Below are positions 1 to 10,945 of a stretch of DNA of 64,000 bases, in pieces (the stretch's first letter is position 1; each line of letters begins with the position of its first letter). The notes under the pieces were generated by a model, which saw only the letters and a list, made by a program, of their open reading frames with translations, was not told the DNA's origin and did no database searches. The translations under genes and the position numbers were made by a program. The DNA comes from Piezodorus guildinii (lineage: Eukaryota > Arthropoda > Insecta > Hemiptera > Pentatomidae): contig CM041292.1 in the NCBI GenBank assembly GCA_023052935.1, positions 88,395,169 through 88,459,168 on the forward strand, given 5' to 3'.

Positions 1-667
1 AACGTAAAAAACCATTACTTAACAAAAATTATCAAGTAAATAGAAATTTACTGTTATTGGGTGTCATTATAGATTCTAAACAAAAAATACGATAACTTTC
101 TAAGCGACTAATGGACCTGTTGTTTAATCAATGAGATAGTGAGGAAAATTTTATTTAGATTAAATCCTATTGTGTCATTTGTTTAAGTCCTTTGAGACTA
201 ATAATAACCTTTCACTTCCTTGATCCGCAAGCGATCATCGTGGCCGTGATGGAGCCGCGGATGCACATTGAGGCCCATCACTTGGGAAGAACCATCGTCG
301 CAAGGTCCTCTTTATGACTCAACCACCCAATGTTATTGCAATGATATAAATCATTTTCACATTAGCGAACGATTGTGATAAATGATTTCATTCATTCCCT
401 TATTTGTAACTTTACTTTTATAATACCGGATATCCTCCGACCAATGAGGTAAGATATGTTTCCAATATTATTTCTTGTGTTTAAAAAAAAAACTTTAAGA
501 TGAAGCTATTGCTTTCATAGATTAAACGTACATCAAATCTACTTTTAAATTCATTTAAAGGATGGATCCAGATATATTTTTGAGAGATTATTATTCATTT
601 TAACTATTTAGGCAGAAATATTTTTGAGAGTAAGTTATTATTATCATGTAGGATTTCAATCTTTAAT
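1..667. other. Intergenic stretch, no gene recognised
   Basis: AT-rich sequence with stops in all frames. A short, less AT-rich island at about 225-310 has several CpGs but no recognisable coding or RNA signal. Nothing further can be supported. Confidence 0.5.
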
Positions 668-1715
668 TTTTTTTTTTTTTTATTAAAATGTACAACTGTA
701 TATTTTCATACATGTAAATATGCTATTTAATGATAAAAGACATGAATAAAACAAGAAGAGAAACTTCCCATTAGCAGCACTCTAGTAGTGAATCTAAACA
801 AGAAGGTCTCGAGGCCATCTTCTTTTCAGATGCCTCGGCGGATTGTCAGGAATCGAAGAGGAAGCAAGGATTGAAACTAGTGGATTAGGGTGGGAGTGGA
901 GTTTTTTATGGAAAGGAGTGATACCTGGTACAGGCCAAATCAACAACATATGGAACATTAAGGTCTTTGTGGATGATTTTATTCGTGACAAAGTAAGGAG
1001 CATTAAGGATTGGATAGGGGAAGAGTTTGATGGTTTAGTAGAGCCTCAAAGCTAAACTCCGTAGGTCCAGATAGGTCTTATGATGTTCATGTATGTGAGT
1101 CTTTTGTAGTTAACTGAAAGGTTAGAGCGCCTGTCAAGTAAATGTTGAAGTAACCGAAATCTGCGTGCAGTTTATTATCTTTTCAGTCTTGTATGCGGAT
1201 TCCATGTAAGACGTTTGTCAAGCAGGAGGCCTAAATAACGGATCTGTTCAACCGGGACAAGCGGGATATCATTAAAGGACACTGTAGGGCAGGATGTCAT
1301 TGGTTTACAACGAAAGGTAAAGGTAATTTGATGGGATTTATTGGAATTGATTTTAATTCTCCAATTCTGACACCATACCTCAAGGTCTCTGATTTGGGAT
1401 TGGGGAGTTTGAGAGGCAATACTAGGATCGTTATTAACTGATAGCACGCAAGTGTCATCGGCACATCGGCATAGGTAGAAAGGAATTTGTTAGGATGGGG
1501 AGGGATATCAGCTGTATAGACTGTGTAAAGAATGGGTCCTAGGATACTGCCTTGAGGAACACCAGCAGACTGAGTAAAAATGGATGAATAGGAACGATCG
1601 TGGTTGATTTTAAAGGTTCTATCAGAGAGTTAGGACTGGATGATAAGAAAGTATGTAGGAGGGAGGAATTTACGGAGTTAGTAGAGCAGTCCTGGTTGCC
1701 AGACTCTGTCAAAGG
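668..1715 (-). mobile_element. 5'-truncated jockey-like LINE (copy J1)
   Basis: Minus-strand copy of a non-LTR retrotransposon. Its 3' end is the T run at 668-682 (a poly(A) tail on the minus strand). The body matches the LINE at 33228-35690 nearly throughout. Similarity stops at about 1715, inside the reverse transcriptase, so this is a 5'-truncated insertion. Near the tail a short TGTA...TACA inverted repeat is kept, as in the other copy. No clear target-site duplication was found. Confidence 0.8.
1175..1715 (-). pseudogene. LINE reverse transcriptase fragment
   Basis: Translated on the minus strand, this contains the RT motif GVPQGSILGPILYTVYTADIP in part (GVPQGSILGP seen), then a YAD motif, then DLEVWCQNWRIKINSNK and YLGLLLDKRLTWNPH, the classic order of jockey-type RT palm and thumb. 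The catalytic YADD box is broken by a small local duplication of GCCGATG near 1460-1475, and a stop interrupts the upstream part. This is a non-functional relic of the same family as the RT at 34440-34922. Confidence 0.75.
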
Positions 1716-1912
1716 CTTATCTTTAAGTTAAATAATTTTTAAAGTGAAATGATATTTAAAGAAGACACGGTGACTTACAAAGAAAATAAGCAAACTCTAT
1801 TTTTTCTCAAGGAAGTTTTTTTTAAGCGGTTTTGTTGATTTTTCATAACGAACTTTATATCATGGTGAGTGAGAAATATTTCGGAATATGTGAAAAATGT
1901 ATGAGCTGACTG

Positions 1913-2272
1913 TTAATCTGATATTTCAAAATTAAGAATATATTTTGAAATCCAATCTCGTGGGAAATTATCATTCCGTTGGCTGGCTGTGCACTTATCC
2001 ATAGCAGTTGTGAAACATGGAGTTGATGGTTTCCGTTTCACACGCTTACCCCGTTGAATTTTCATATCGTTACAGTTAATTGTTTTTGTAAGGTTTGTTA
2101 AGAATAAATAGATTTCATGCCACATTTCCGTAGAGATTTTGTTTCGCCCTAAACGTGACCGCGAATTTTGATTGTTGGGTATGATATAACAGTATGATAA
2201 CACAATCCCACTGTCATTATTAATATTGGCCATCCGCGTGAACCACCTAATAGGAGTCATGGTTGGGTCCAC
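1913..2272 (-). pseudogene. Possible piggyBac-like transposase remnant
   Basis: A 119-codon open stretch on the minus strand. The arrangement DPTMTPIRWFTRMANIN, then SYCYII, then RRNKI-like basic residues and WHEIYLFLTNLTK loosely resembles the part of piggyBac transposases where an R-W-x-x-R segment precedes a helix ending in a YxIY-like motif. No catalytic aspartate or C-terminal cysteine-rich domain is visible. It could be a chance reading frame. The family assignment is an inference from pattern only. Confidence 0.25.
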
Positions 2273-2697
2273 TCCTTCGGTTCTCTGATTTTCAGGGCGG
2301 TTTAACTCCTGCTCGACCGGGTTTCTTAACGGAAACGAGAATATTAGAGGTTTAAACGCAAAAGGCGTACATCACTCCTTTAGACCCAGTTTAGCTTCAA
2401 CCATTCGTAACCGGACTTACTCGGTTTTAATTATGGAAGAATATTCATTGCATCACTCCTTAATATCTGTCGACCTAATATGTTTTGTGACCGTACTCAT
2501 CTTCATAAACTTTTGTGAACTCATCTACTCTCATTTTCATAAACTTGCGAATATTCACAGTTTTCCGAAATCATACTCCGTAAGCGAATAACCAGAGTAG
2601 AAAAAACAATTGTAAGTCCTGATCTTTCATGACCACCACTGGCAGACTTAGATTTCAGATCCAAGCTCTATTTCAATTCTTGTTGTCCCCACTGTGC

Positions 2698-2875
2698 AGG
2701 CAGTGGAATAAAAGAACCTTGTACTAGACAGCTTGTTTATTACTGCTATATATACAAACAACATGGCGCAGGGGACGCTACCAACTGGACTGAACTGTTT
2801 GTTGTTGGGCTGCTGTACACCTAGGTGGAAGTTCAGTGCCACAACTATCTTTACATATACAATCGATATTTAACA
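2698..2875 (-). repeat. 3' LTR of the copia element
   Basis: Identical to 6661-6838 by eye. On the minus strand it begins TGTTAAATATCG. Its outer end stops matching at 2698, and the flank forms a small hairpin with it (CCACTG ... CAGTGG at 2689-2706). Confidence 0.9.
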
Positions 2876-2890
2876 CACCCCCTCAATTGA
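2876..2890 (-). other. Polypurine tract next to the 3' LTR
   Basis: On the minus strand the sequence TTGAGGGGGTG immediately precedes the 3' LTR. This is the expected position for the plus-strand DNA primer. Confidence 0.75.
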
Positions 2891-2943
2891 ATGTTTTCAA
2901 ATATATACATACACAAGTAAATATTCAATTGTATCTCACATAC

Positions 2944-3073
2944 AAAACAAGTAAAAATATTATTCTACTACAAAATTCTACACCACAAAACAAGTAAAAA
3001 TATTATTCTATTACAAAATTCTACACAACAAAACAAAGAAAAATATTATACTATTACAAAATTCTATACAACA
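2944..3073 (-). repeat. 43-bp tandem repeat, about three copies
   Basis: A unit containing ACAAAATTCTACA and AAGTAAAAATATTATTCTA recurs about every 43 bp between the end of the pol reading frame and the 3' LTR. It is non-coding. It may be a filler or packaging region of the element; its role is unknown. Confidence 0.7.
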
Positions 3074-3108
3074 ATTTTAGCACAATATATATAAATGACA
3101 TTAATATA

Positions 3109-4470
3109 TTAATTAATTAAAGCCTTCCGAAACATTTGAAACTTATCAAAGGCAAGTGGTTTTGTGAACAAATCTGCCACATTGCGGTCAGAATTGATGT
3201 GTTCCACAGATATTATTTCTTTGGAAATAAGATCTTTAACAAAATGGAATTTTATATCAATGTGTTTTGCTCGTTTAGAGTTTTCACAATTCTTTATAAA
3301 AGCTATAGCACTAGTGTTATCCACCAACAGTTTTCCACTTAATGTTTCACCACTGAACTCACTAATTATTCCACTTAAACTCACAATTTCCTGTGATGCC
3401 ATTCCTGCTGCAATGTACTCCGCTTCCATCGTTGACAGAGCCACACATGCTTGCTTTCTTGAATGCCAAGCTATAGGATTGCTTCCGCAGAATGCTGCAA
3501 AGCCACTTACACCCTTTCGTGTTTCTATGTCACCTGCCCAGTCAGCATCTGAATAACCAATAAGTCCTAGGTTCTCACTTGGTTTGAAAGTAAGACCCAT
3601 ATCTCGAGTTTCTTTGAGATATCTGAGTATTCGTTTTGCAGCTTTCCAAGACTGCAGAGTAGCTTTATCTAAACATCTAGATAAATAGCTAATTGGGAAT
3701 GATAAATCCGGGCGAGTTGTTGTGCTCAGATACATAAGTCCACATACCAAGCTCCTGTATGGTATATTTTCATCTAAAGGTGGACTATCAGCATTAAGCT
3801 TAAATCCAACCTCCATGGGGGTTGATACCTTCCTGCACTCTAGCATATTATAATCTTCAAGGAGTTTATCAATAAAGCGGGTTTGTGTAACCCTTATATT
3901 CTTTTCTTGCCTTTCAATCTTCATCCCTAAAAATTGAGAAGCCTTCATTTCTTTAATGCTGAACTCTCCTTTGAAATTGTTCACTAATTCTTCAATAGCC
4001 TTTTCATCCCCTGTAATTAGGCCATCATCCACAAAAAGAACAAAGAACACCCTACTCTTGTAGTAAAGGCATAAATCATATTGGGATCTTTTAAATCCCA
4101 GTTTTAACATAAAAGAATTAAATCTTTCATTCCAATACTTTGGTGCTTTCTTAAGTCCATAAAGTGGCCTATTAAGTCTCAGAGTTTTTGTAGAACAACT
4201 TACACCTTTAGGTGGTTTTATAAACACAGGATAGTCCAGTGAGCCATTGAGAAAGGCTGTTGGCACATCAACTTGTCTAATACTCCAATCGTTTTGGCAT
4301 GCAAATGACAACAGAGTTCTTACAGTATCCATTCGGCAAACTGGCGAGTAATTAAATACACAATCACCTTGAGTTTGTTCTTCAAACCCTCTTGCTACCA
4401 ATCTGGCCTTTTTGATTCCATCTTCCTTCACTGTGAAAAACCCATTTAGTTGTGATTGGGACACTTCCAT
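3109..4470 (-). pseudogene. Copia RT and RNase H (frame-shifted pol part)
   Basis: 453 codons, of which the part after about residue 12 is genuine pol. Reverse transcriptase is shown by QVDVPTAFLNG (catalytic Asp, about residue 69), LYGLKKAPKYW (about 104-113), and LFVDDG (the YVDD-type active site, about 145-150). RNase H is shown by YSDADWAGD, the ALSTMEAEYIA box and DNTSAI further on. It runs to a stop at 3109 with no other lesion seen. It is joined to the upstream frame only if one base is skipped in the A run at 4436-4440, so it is probably not made as a polyprotein from this copy. Confidence 0.9.
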
Positions 4471-6547
4471 TCGGTGCTTCCTCTTCAGACCAAGTGTTCA
4501 TCTTCTCATGAGCTTTTAGTTCTTTAATAATGGCTTCCTGCCATTCCTCCTTTTTATTAGCATCCTCATAAGATGATGGAACTCCATCTGATCGGCTTAC
4601 CATACAGTATGCATTATATAACTCATAATCATTTAGGAAATGAGGTTTTGACCGGTTTCTCTGAGGTCTAGAAGTTTCTTCTGAATGCTCTGGATTGGAT
4701 TCTTCATTCTGAAGTCTGGAAGGGTTTTCTGACTGCTCTGGATTACAATCATTCTGAGGTCTAGAAGTTTCTTCTGGCTGCTCTGAAATATTAGTGTTAT
4801 TCTCTTCACCATTTTTCCTTCCCTCTTCATAGCTTCCACCACTATTATGATAGACAATAGGTACATTTTTAACTTCTTTATAGGGCATTTGGCTCTCCTC
4901 GAATATCACATCTCTAGATCTAATAACTTTCTGCTCGTCTGGCAACCAAATCCTATACCCACCACCACAATAACCAACCATCACCCCCTCCTTGCTTCTG
5001 GGATTCATTTTGGAACCTTTAGGAAGAATGGTAGGCCATGCTCGGCAACCAAATATTCGAAGTTTAGATAGATCATTTCTGCCATTCCATATTAATGAGG
5101 GAGTTTCACCTTTACTTAAGGCTGAAGTAGGTGACCTATTCAGTTCATAAGCACAACATCGAGCTGCTTCCCCCCACAAGAACTTGGGGATACCGGAATC
5201 TGATACCTTAGTACGCATCATGTCTAATAGTGTCCTATTCATTCTTTCACTCTTTCCGTTCATTTGAGGGCTATATGGCAATGAATATTCTAATTTTATA
5301 CCTTTATCTGAACAATATTTTTGAAAAAATTTAGACGTAAATTCTCCTCCATTATCTAAACGTAGCCTTTTCACTGGGACACCCTGCTGCCTTTCTAGTT
5401 CCGCTATATAATCCATCAGGTTTGTTTCAGCTTCGCTCTTCATATGGAGAAGTTTGACATGCACAAAATGAGTGAAGTCATCCAAAATCACCTGCATATA
5501 CCTATGTCCTTCAACTGATTCAGGATTGAAAGGACCACATATATCAGAGTGAATTAATTCACCCACCTTTGATGTGCGTTTCCTATTATTTGAAAAGGGC
5601 TGTCTAGTAGCCTTACCTTCAATGCATGCCGAACACTTCTTGTCACTATAGGGTAATCCTAAACTTTTGAGTCCATGCCGATTCAAATGTCCTAGCCGTT
5701 TATGCCATAGATCTCCATCCGTAGCACTTGAAATGTTGCACTTGACTTGATTATCACTGGGTTCATCAAACGTAAATATGTACAATCCATTCACTCGTGG
5801 ACAACTCAGCTTAAAATTTCTTCCACAGATTTTCATCTCCTTAGAATCTGTAATCACTTTTAAGCCTTTTGAGGTAACTGCACTCACTGATAATAAATTA
5901 TGTTTTAACCCCGGGACTATTAAACCTTTAATGTTTACAATCCTACCTTGAGAGGTTACTCTTAGGGTACCTTCTTTTCTAGTAAACATCTTATCACCAT
6001 TAGCTATATGTATGGCAACATCATGATTAAGATTAGAAACATTTGACAAAAGGGGTTCCAATTCTGCCTTAAAAAGATGGTTACTCGCACCTGAATCAAC
6101 TAAGAACACATTGTTAGATGATAGTTTAATATTACCACAATTTAGGGCCACCATTACAACTTCTTCTTCTACATCTGCCGTATTTCCCTGGATTGTTCCT
6201 CTTCTTTTCCCACGAAAGCTTCTATTAAAGGATTTACTTCCACGGTTCTGCTTATTTTTGGGACATTGTGCCTTGAAATGTCTTTTATCCCCACATATAA
6301 AGCAACCACTCTGTGCTTTAAATGATACTTCTGATGATGATGCACTAGCTGATGACTTTGACTTCGAGTCCTTAATGAGAAATTCCCTTTTCTCAGCACT
6401 AGAGGTAGGAGGGTCTGCTTCCAACACATCTTTTACCTGTTCTCTTTCCAAAATAGATGACATTCTGAAAAACCAGCTGTTAAAACTTGTTCCGACCAGT
6501 ACTGGAACTCCTGAAGTAGTAACTGACGCCATAGTACCGGTAAACAA
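4382..6547 (-). pseudogene. Copia Gag remnant, protease, integrase and start of RT
   Basis: A 721-codon reading frame, with a likely start at the second Met (6532). A zinc knuckle C-X2-C-X4-H-X4-C lies at residues 82-95 (CFICGDKRHFKAQC). The aspartic protease motif DSGASNHL starts at 151. The integrase zinc-binding HKRLGHLN/CSACIEGK region is at about 282-312, and the catalytic triad is D335 (HSDICGP), D398 (LDNGGEF) and E434 (SERMNRTL), with D-35-E spacing. It ends in acidic NPEQSEN-type repeats and the first RT residues (TTKWVF), then goes out of frame. Only about 80 residues precede the zinc knuckle, against some 200-250 in related elements. Most of the capsid part of Gag is therefore missing by an in-frame deletion. 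The copy should be unable to build particles by itself. Confidence 0.92.
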
Positions 6548-6626
6548 AAATCACTAATAAAATAATATCACTTCGCGACTACGCGTTGACACTATACACA
6601 AATACTATGCTCTGCACAAAAATACT

Positions 6627-6640
6627 CTGGGCCCATAACC
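6627..6640 (-). other. Primer binding site, internal tRNA-iMet type
   Basis: The minus-strand sequence GGTTATGGGCCCAG is the primer site used by copia-type elements, which prime from a cleaved initiator-Met tRNA fragment. It lies 20 bp inside the last base shared by the two LTRs. Confidence 0.8.
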
Positions 6641-6660
6641 TATTAAAGTTATAGAGTATT

Positions 6661-6838
6661 AGGCAGTGGAATAAAAGAACCTTGTACTAGACAGCTTGTT
6701 TATTACTGCTATATATACAAACAACATGGCGCAGGGGACGCTACCAACTGGACTGAACTGTTTGTTGTTGGGCTGCTGTACACCTAGGTGGAAGTTCAGT
6801 GCCACAACTATCTTTACATATACAATCGATATTTAACA
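6661..6838 (-). repeat. 5' LTR of the copia element
   Basis: Identical to the other LTR over 178 bp. If the LTR abuts the primer site, as in copia, it should extend to 6641; those 20 bp are missing from the 3' LTR. Confidence 0.88.
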
Positions 6839-8100
6839 TGTTCAACTTCTTCTAGTCAAACCTGACAATAACCCTTTGTGTGTTTTCAATTCAATATCTG
6901 AGGTGCAAGAGAAGTCGTACTATGAAATGACAGACATTAAGAAGTATATCATAAATAGTAAGGATATTGTATCTTCTCTGGAATGAGCAAGGTGATAGAA
7001 AATCTCATTAGTAATTACTAGGGTCATAAATGGTAATCAGCTAGACAATGGGTAAGGAACCCAGTGATGCCCAGCTTTGGATGAGTGCAAACATCAAATA
7101 GAAAGGAGAATTGTAAATCATTTTACAGCTCACTATCATATACATTGCTATAGACACTGGCATTTTATACCCATTTCATAACCTTTAAATTGCAATCAAC
7201 AAACAAGCTTATGCTATCATCGACAAATTTTAACACATAATGAATACTGACAGATTATTTTATTGATGAATAAATATTTTTCCTGATGGAAAATAAACGT
7301 CTCTAAATAGGAGCCATAATATACTGTTGGAAAGTTAATGCTTTATGGAAGATATTACCTCAACTATCAAGATATTCAAATTAATGAAAAATGACAAAAA
7401 CTGCACAAATTAAGTGGTTATTATGGATAAAAATTAATATTAAAATACATTTTTTTGTAGAAACTAAATGTGATATTTTTCAAAGTAGGATGTAATCTTA
7501 GTGAAAATTAAATCTTAAATATACCAACATTTTAAAAAAATATTTTTTTTTTAACAATATCCAAAATAATATGTTTAATAACATTTGATTTAACAATAAT
7601 TTTATATTAAAATTGAATAATAAATCTGTCAAAAACTACAGTAAAATAGAATGTTATAGGTCTTGAAAGTAAAATAAATGATCACTACATGAATTATTTT
7701 TCTCCTCCTCCTCCTCCATATCATTCTTTACTGTTAATATCAGTCTTTTCTTGAATTTTTGAATAAATATAGAACAAATTTTATTTTTGTTTTTTCAGGA
7801 ATTTCATGACATAAAAGTGAAGGGTTCTGATTCAAAAGGAGTGAATTTTAAAGAAATTGAAAGCAGTATTCAAATAACATTTCTTTAGAGAGTATGTGTC
7901 AATACATTTTTTGAGAGAAAGGTGTTACTTTTCATAAGGATGGGTCATTCATGGACAACAGAGGTACATTGACAGAATAGTAGTGATTGACTAGAAAGGA
8001 ATTCAAGAAATTTCCCTAGTATAATTTAAGCAAACCATTGAATATTTTGCTAGAATAGAATATTAAGGATTTTGGATTGTAAAGATTTGATAGGGGAAAT
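6839..8100. other. AT-rich intergenic DNA, nothing recognised
   Basis: No open frame, tRNA or clear repeat was found. A (CTC)n-like run (TCCTCCTCCTCCTCC) occurs at about 7703. Confidence 0.45.
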
Positions 8101-8296
8101 AAAATGGATTTTTTATTTCTTTCAAAGGACCTTTTAATTTACAGTACCATTACATATCGACGTTTCAGGGTATCTCACCCATGTTCAGGATTCTAGTTTG
8201 TAAAATTCCTTATTTTCATCAGTTTTTTTCCCGCTAACTTCATTAATTTTCATTTTAAAAAACTACTTAAAAATGTCAATAACATTAAAAGTACAT

Positions 8297-8462
8297 AAGG
8301 AACTTATTGTATTTGTGTGGAGACATTTTGAACTACGTTCTGGGTCTTCATCTGGGCAACTCTGAGAAGATATCTCAAGAAGTATCACACAAGAGTTACC
8401 CTGATGAAGACCCACAACATAGGCTGAAATGTTAACCCACAAATACAGTAACTTCCTTATTA
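8297..8462. mobile_element. Imperfect inverted repeat (foldback/MITE-like)
   Basis: The left half (AAGGAACTTATTGTATTTGTGTGG, then GGTCTTCATCTGGGCAACTC) is repeated inverted on the right (GAGTTACCCTGATGAAGACC, then CCACAAATACAGTAACTTCCTT), with mismatches. It can form a hairpin of about 165 nt. Confidence 0.6.
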
Positions 8463-8763
8463 GTGTGTGGTTTTCTCAATGATTGTGTTGCACCCCCAAA
8501 CATCTTCCTTATCAAATATTCTTAATGGCCAACTAAACTCGGTTATTATTTATAAAAAAATTATTCATTCAGATTTTGTTTATTGGGAATGCTAGGTTTT
8601 CCTTATCAACTTCACAATTAATATTGTACTCTTGCTCATAATTTATTAATTTACTAAGAAAAATGTTACAATTGAATTTTACACTTTTGTTGAGTTCAAG
8701 CGATGATGTTAAAAAAATTAGAAACAAAAATTAAATAAAAAATAATTCTTCATTGTATTATTA

Positions 8764-8940
8764 TTATTGAAGAACCTTGACCTCTTCAACTACCTTTTTC
8801 CATTCTGATCTTTCTTCAGCTGCCCTTCTCCATCCCTTAACACCCAAAGAACACTGGTCATCCTCCACATTCTGCACCCAAGAAAGCTTAGGTCCACCTA
8901 TGTCTTCCTCCATCTTAATCTTACCATGAAAATTATTACC
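8764..8940 (-). pseudogene. C-terminal RT remnant of an RTE/CR1-like LINE
   Basis: The minus strand reads GGPKLSWVQNVEDDQ, then LGVKGWRRAAEERSEWKKVV, ending in a stop. This is the widespread C-terminal segment of LINE ORF2 proteins (W-x-D/N-x-V-E-x-D, then G-x-x-x-W-R-x-x-A-x-x-R-x-x-W). Only about 55 codons survive, with no upstream RT visible. Confidence 0.65.
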
Positions 8941-8941
8941 T

Positions 8942-8973
<32 letters not shown>

Positions 8974-9044
8974 AAAATAGATTTGTATTATTTACATTAA
9001 ATTGTATGCAATTATTACTTTGTTACCTCTAAAATATTTTTGAA

Positions 9045-9100
9045 AAGGAGGATGGTTCTGGGCGCGGTCATGAAAAAAACAACACACTAATAAGAAAATC
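9045..9100 (+). mobile_element. Solo terminus of a hairpin MITE family
   Basis: GGAGGATGGTTCTGGGCGCGGTCAT resembles, over its length, the arm end of the perfect hairpin at 50691-50852 (GGAAGATGGTTGGGGGTGCG). A reversed, similar end lies at 8461-8515. No partner end is adjacent. Confidence 0.4.
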
Positions 9101-10540
9101 GGACCCCTTGTGATCTGCAGATATATCAAGGGATTCACGATATTTCATTGGAAAATAATTTTTAATTACTTTAGTGTAAAATATTTGTGAAGCATTGGCT
9201 TTTGATCGTACATGCTCAGCACAAAATCATTGTTAGCAAGTGGCGAAATTGCAAGTTGTCATTGATGAGTGGCTGCTTTTGCACAATCAGAACCATGAAA
9301 TAGGTCATTTTTAACATTTCATAAATAATGAGCTTAAAAGACAGATGTTACTTCATTAAAGATAAGGAACGATATTTTATTTCATTGTCATTATTTGATT
9401 AAATACCTATATTGTATAAGTTTAAAATTTTATTAATTCGATACTTATTTATTATATATTAAATTTTAGTAATAGTAAGTGCTTTGTGGATTAAAGTAAA
9501 CTCCTTGAGCCTTTTCCAGTTTTCTTCTTTTCCATCTGATCTTCTTGGCTGTCTGTGATACACAAAATTTCGGTAGCAGTGAAGTATGAAATGTACTTCA
9601 TACAGTGTAGTTCAAACTAAAAATGTAAATATATACATATCTAATATTTATGATTTATATTTTTAGAGTTAGTGGGTCCTTGTCATTGAAATGATTGGTA
9701 AAAAGGGGTCCATGAACATTTTTTGTTGGGAACCACTGCCTTAATGGAATGTACATTAGAGAATAATTAAAGAGCATTACATTTCAAAAGCACTGTAGAG
9801 AATAAAACAAGATATATAAGGAACATAAAATATACAATAATTATGGTTATAAATATTATATAATCCATATCAACCTTATAATTAGAATTTGAATCGCAAT
9901 TCTGATAGTCCAGAATGTCTTCATTAATAATGTTATACATTCCACACAATTCACATGAGCAGAGTCGCATCAAATAAAACAATTTCATGAACAATGTGAT
10001 CATATTTATGTAGAAAGACCAGAACCACAAAAACCCATAGCCATGCCCTCTATGGGTTGTTGTGGTTCAGTATTTTGCAAGGAATTTCTAATATATTTCT
10101 TAAATTGTTGTAAAGATGATTTAAACAAAAAATTCTTTAAGACTAACAACAGTACAAAAATTGTTGAGAAATGTTTTCATACTTTTATTTCACTGTTTAC
10201 CTGCAACATAGTTTAGATGCTTCTACGTATTCCAGTTGTGGTGCCTTAAGAACAATTAATCATGTATCAGAAACCCATCAGGAAGAAGCTGAACATGGTC
10301 CAAACCATTCACGGTGTTTATAAGATTCAGAAACAGAATTCAATGCCCTAATATTTTTGTTTTTTGTTAGTATAATGACAAAGTTTTAAAAGACTGATAT
10401 AAAAAAAAATCATAGAATTCCAAATGTTTGGAGTAGAGGCACTTTGAGAACAAATTTTTACTTTCACTCAACTACACCAAATATACATTAAAGAAGAGTT
10501 TAAAAAACTCAGTTTTCGATGGAATCAATTTTAGGATACA
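9100..10540. other. Intergenic, mostly unannotated
   Basis: No supported gene. An 87-codon hydrophobic frame on the minus strand (9767-10030) has AT-driven composition and is not called. A hAT-like end (GTTGGGAACCACTG) lies at 9725-9738. Confidence 0.4.
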
Positions 10541-10544
10541 CATT

Positions 10545-10720
10545 TTAACGTACCTTGAGTCAAAATAACTAAGACTCACAAAATGATCTCTGTATATGTG
10601 TGTGTGTTTATCTTCTAAAACCAACTCAAAAACAAAAAGTCATCAAAAATTGAAACTCCACATTTAAGAAGGTTGTTTTATAGTTATAATAGCAACCTTT
10701 TCACATAATTGAATGTTTCA
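10545..10720 (-). mobile_element. Decayed fragment of dispersed repeat family C
   Basis: Matches the 3' part of family C (the order GAGTC..AATAAC..AAGTCTCACAAA, a TGTGTGTGTTTA run, then AAAACAAAAAGTC) on the minus strand, with many changes. Confidence 0.5.
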
Positions 10721-10945
10721 AATTTAAACATTGAACTATGGAACTATGGCTTTTTCACGTCTCTATCATTTTATTGAAAATGAATTTGATGTAACTCATC
10801 ATATCTTAAATAAATAACCATCTCAGGTTGTTATTGGTAACCTGGATCCAGAGAGCCCCTTGCTGTTCAGGGTCCTAAGTTTAATTCAACTTCCCTTACC
10901 ATTTAATCAGATCCTAATCAAGAAATTTGAAACGTTTGACAAAAT

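Larger units (their letters stand above)
2698..6838 (-). mobile_element. Ty1/copia LTR retrotransposon
   Basis: A minus-strand element bounded by direct repeats at 2698-2875 (3' LTR) and 6661-6838 (5' LTR) that appear identical over 178 bp. In transcription order it has a 5' LTR, a copia-type primer site, a Gag/PR/IN reading frame, RT/RNase H after a frameshift, AT-rich tandem repeats, a purine tract, and a 3' LTR. The order PR-IN-RT-RH is diagnostic for Pseudoviridae/copia. Identical LTRs suggest a recent insertion or a recent conversion. The element is defective: the gag region is much too short and pol has a one-base frameshift. No 5 bp target duplication is evident. Confidence 0.93.

Noticed and set aside
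3136..3556. Plus-strand frames opposite the copia RT
   Set aside because: They are shadows of the RT/RNase H coding strand and show no independent motif.
9767..10030. 87-codon hydrophobic frame on the minus strand
   Set aside because: AT-rich composition alone produces Ile/Phe/Tyr/Leu-rich frames; there is no motif, splice context or relative.
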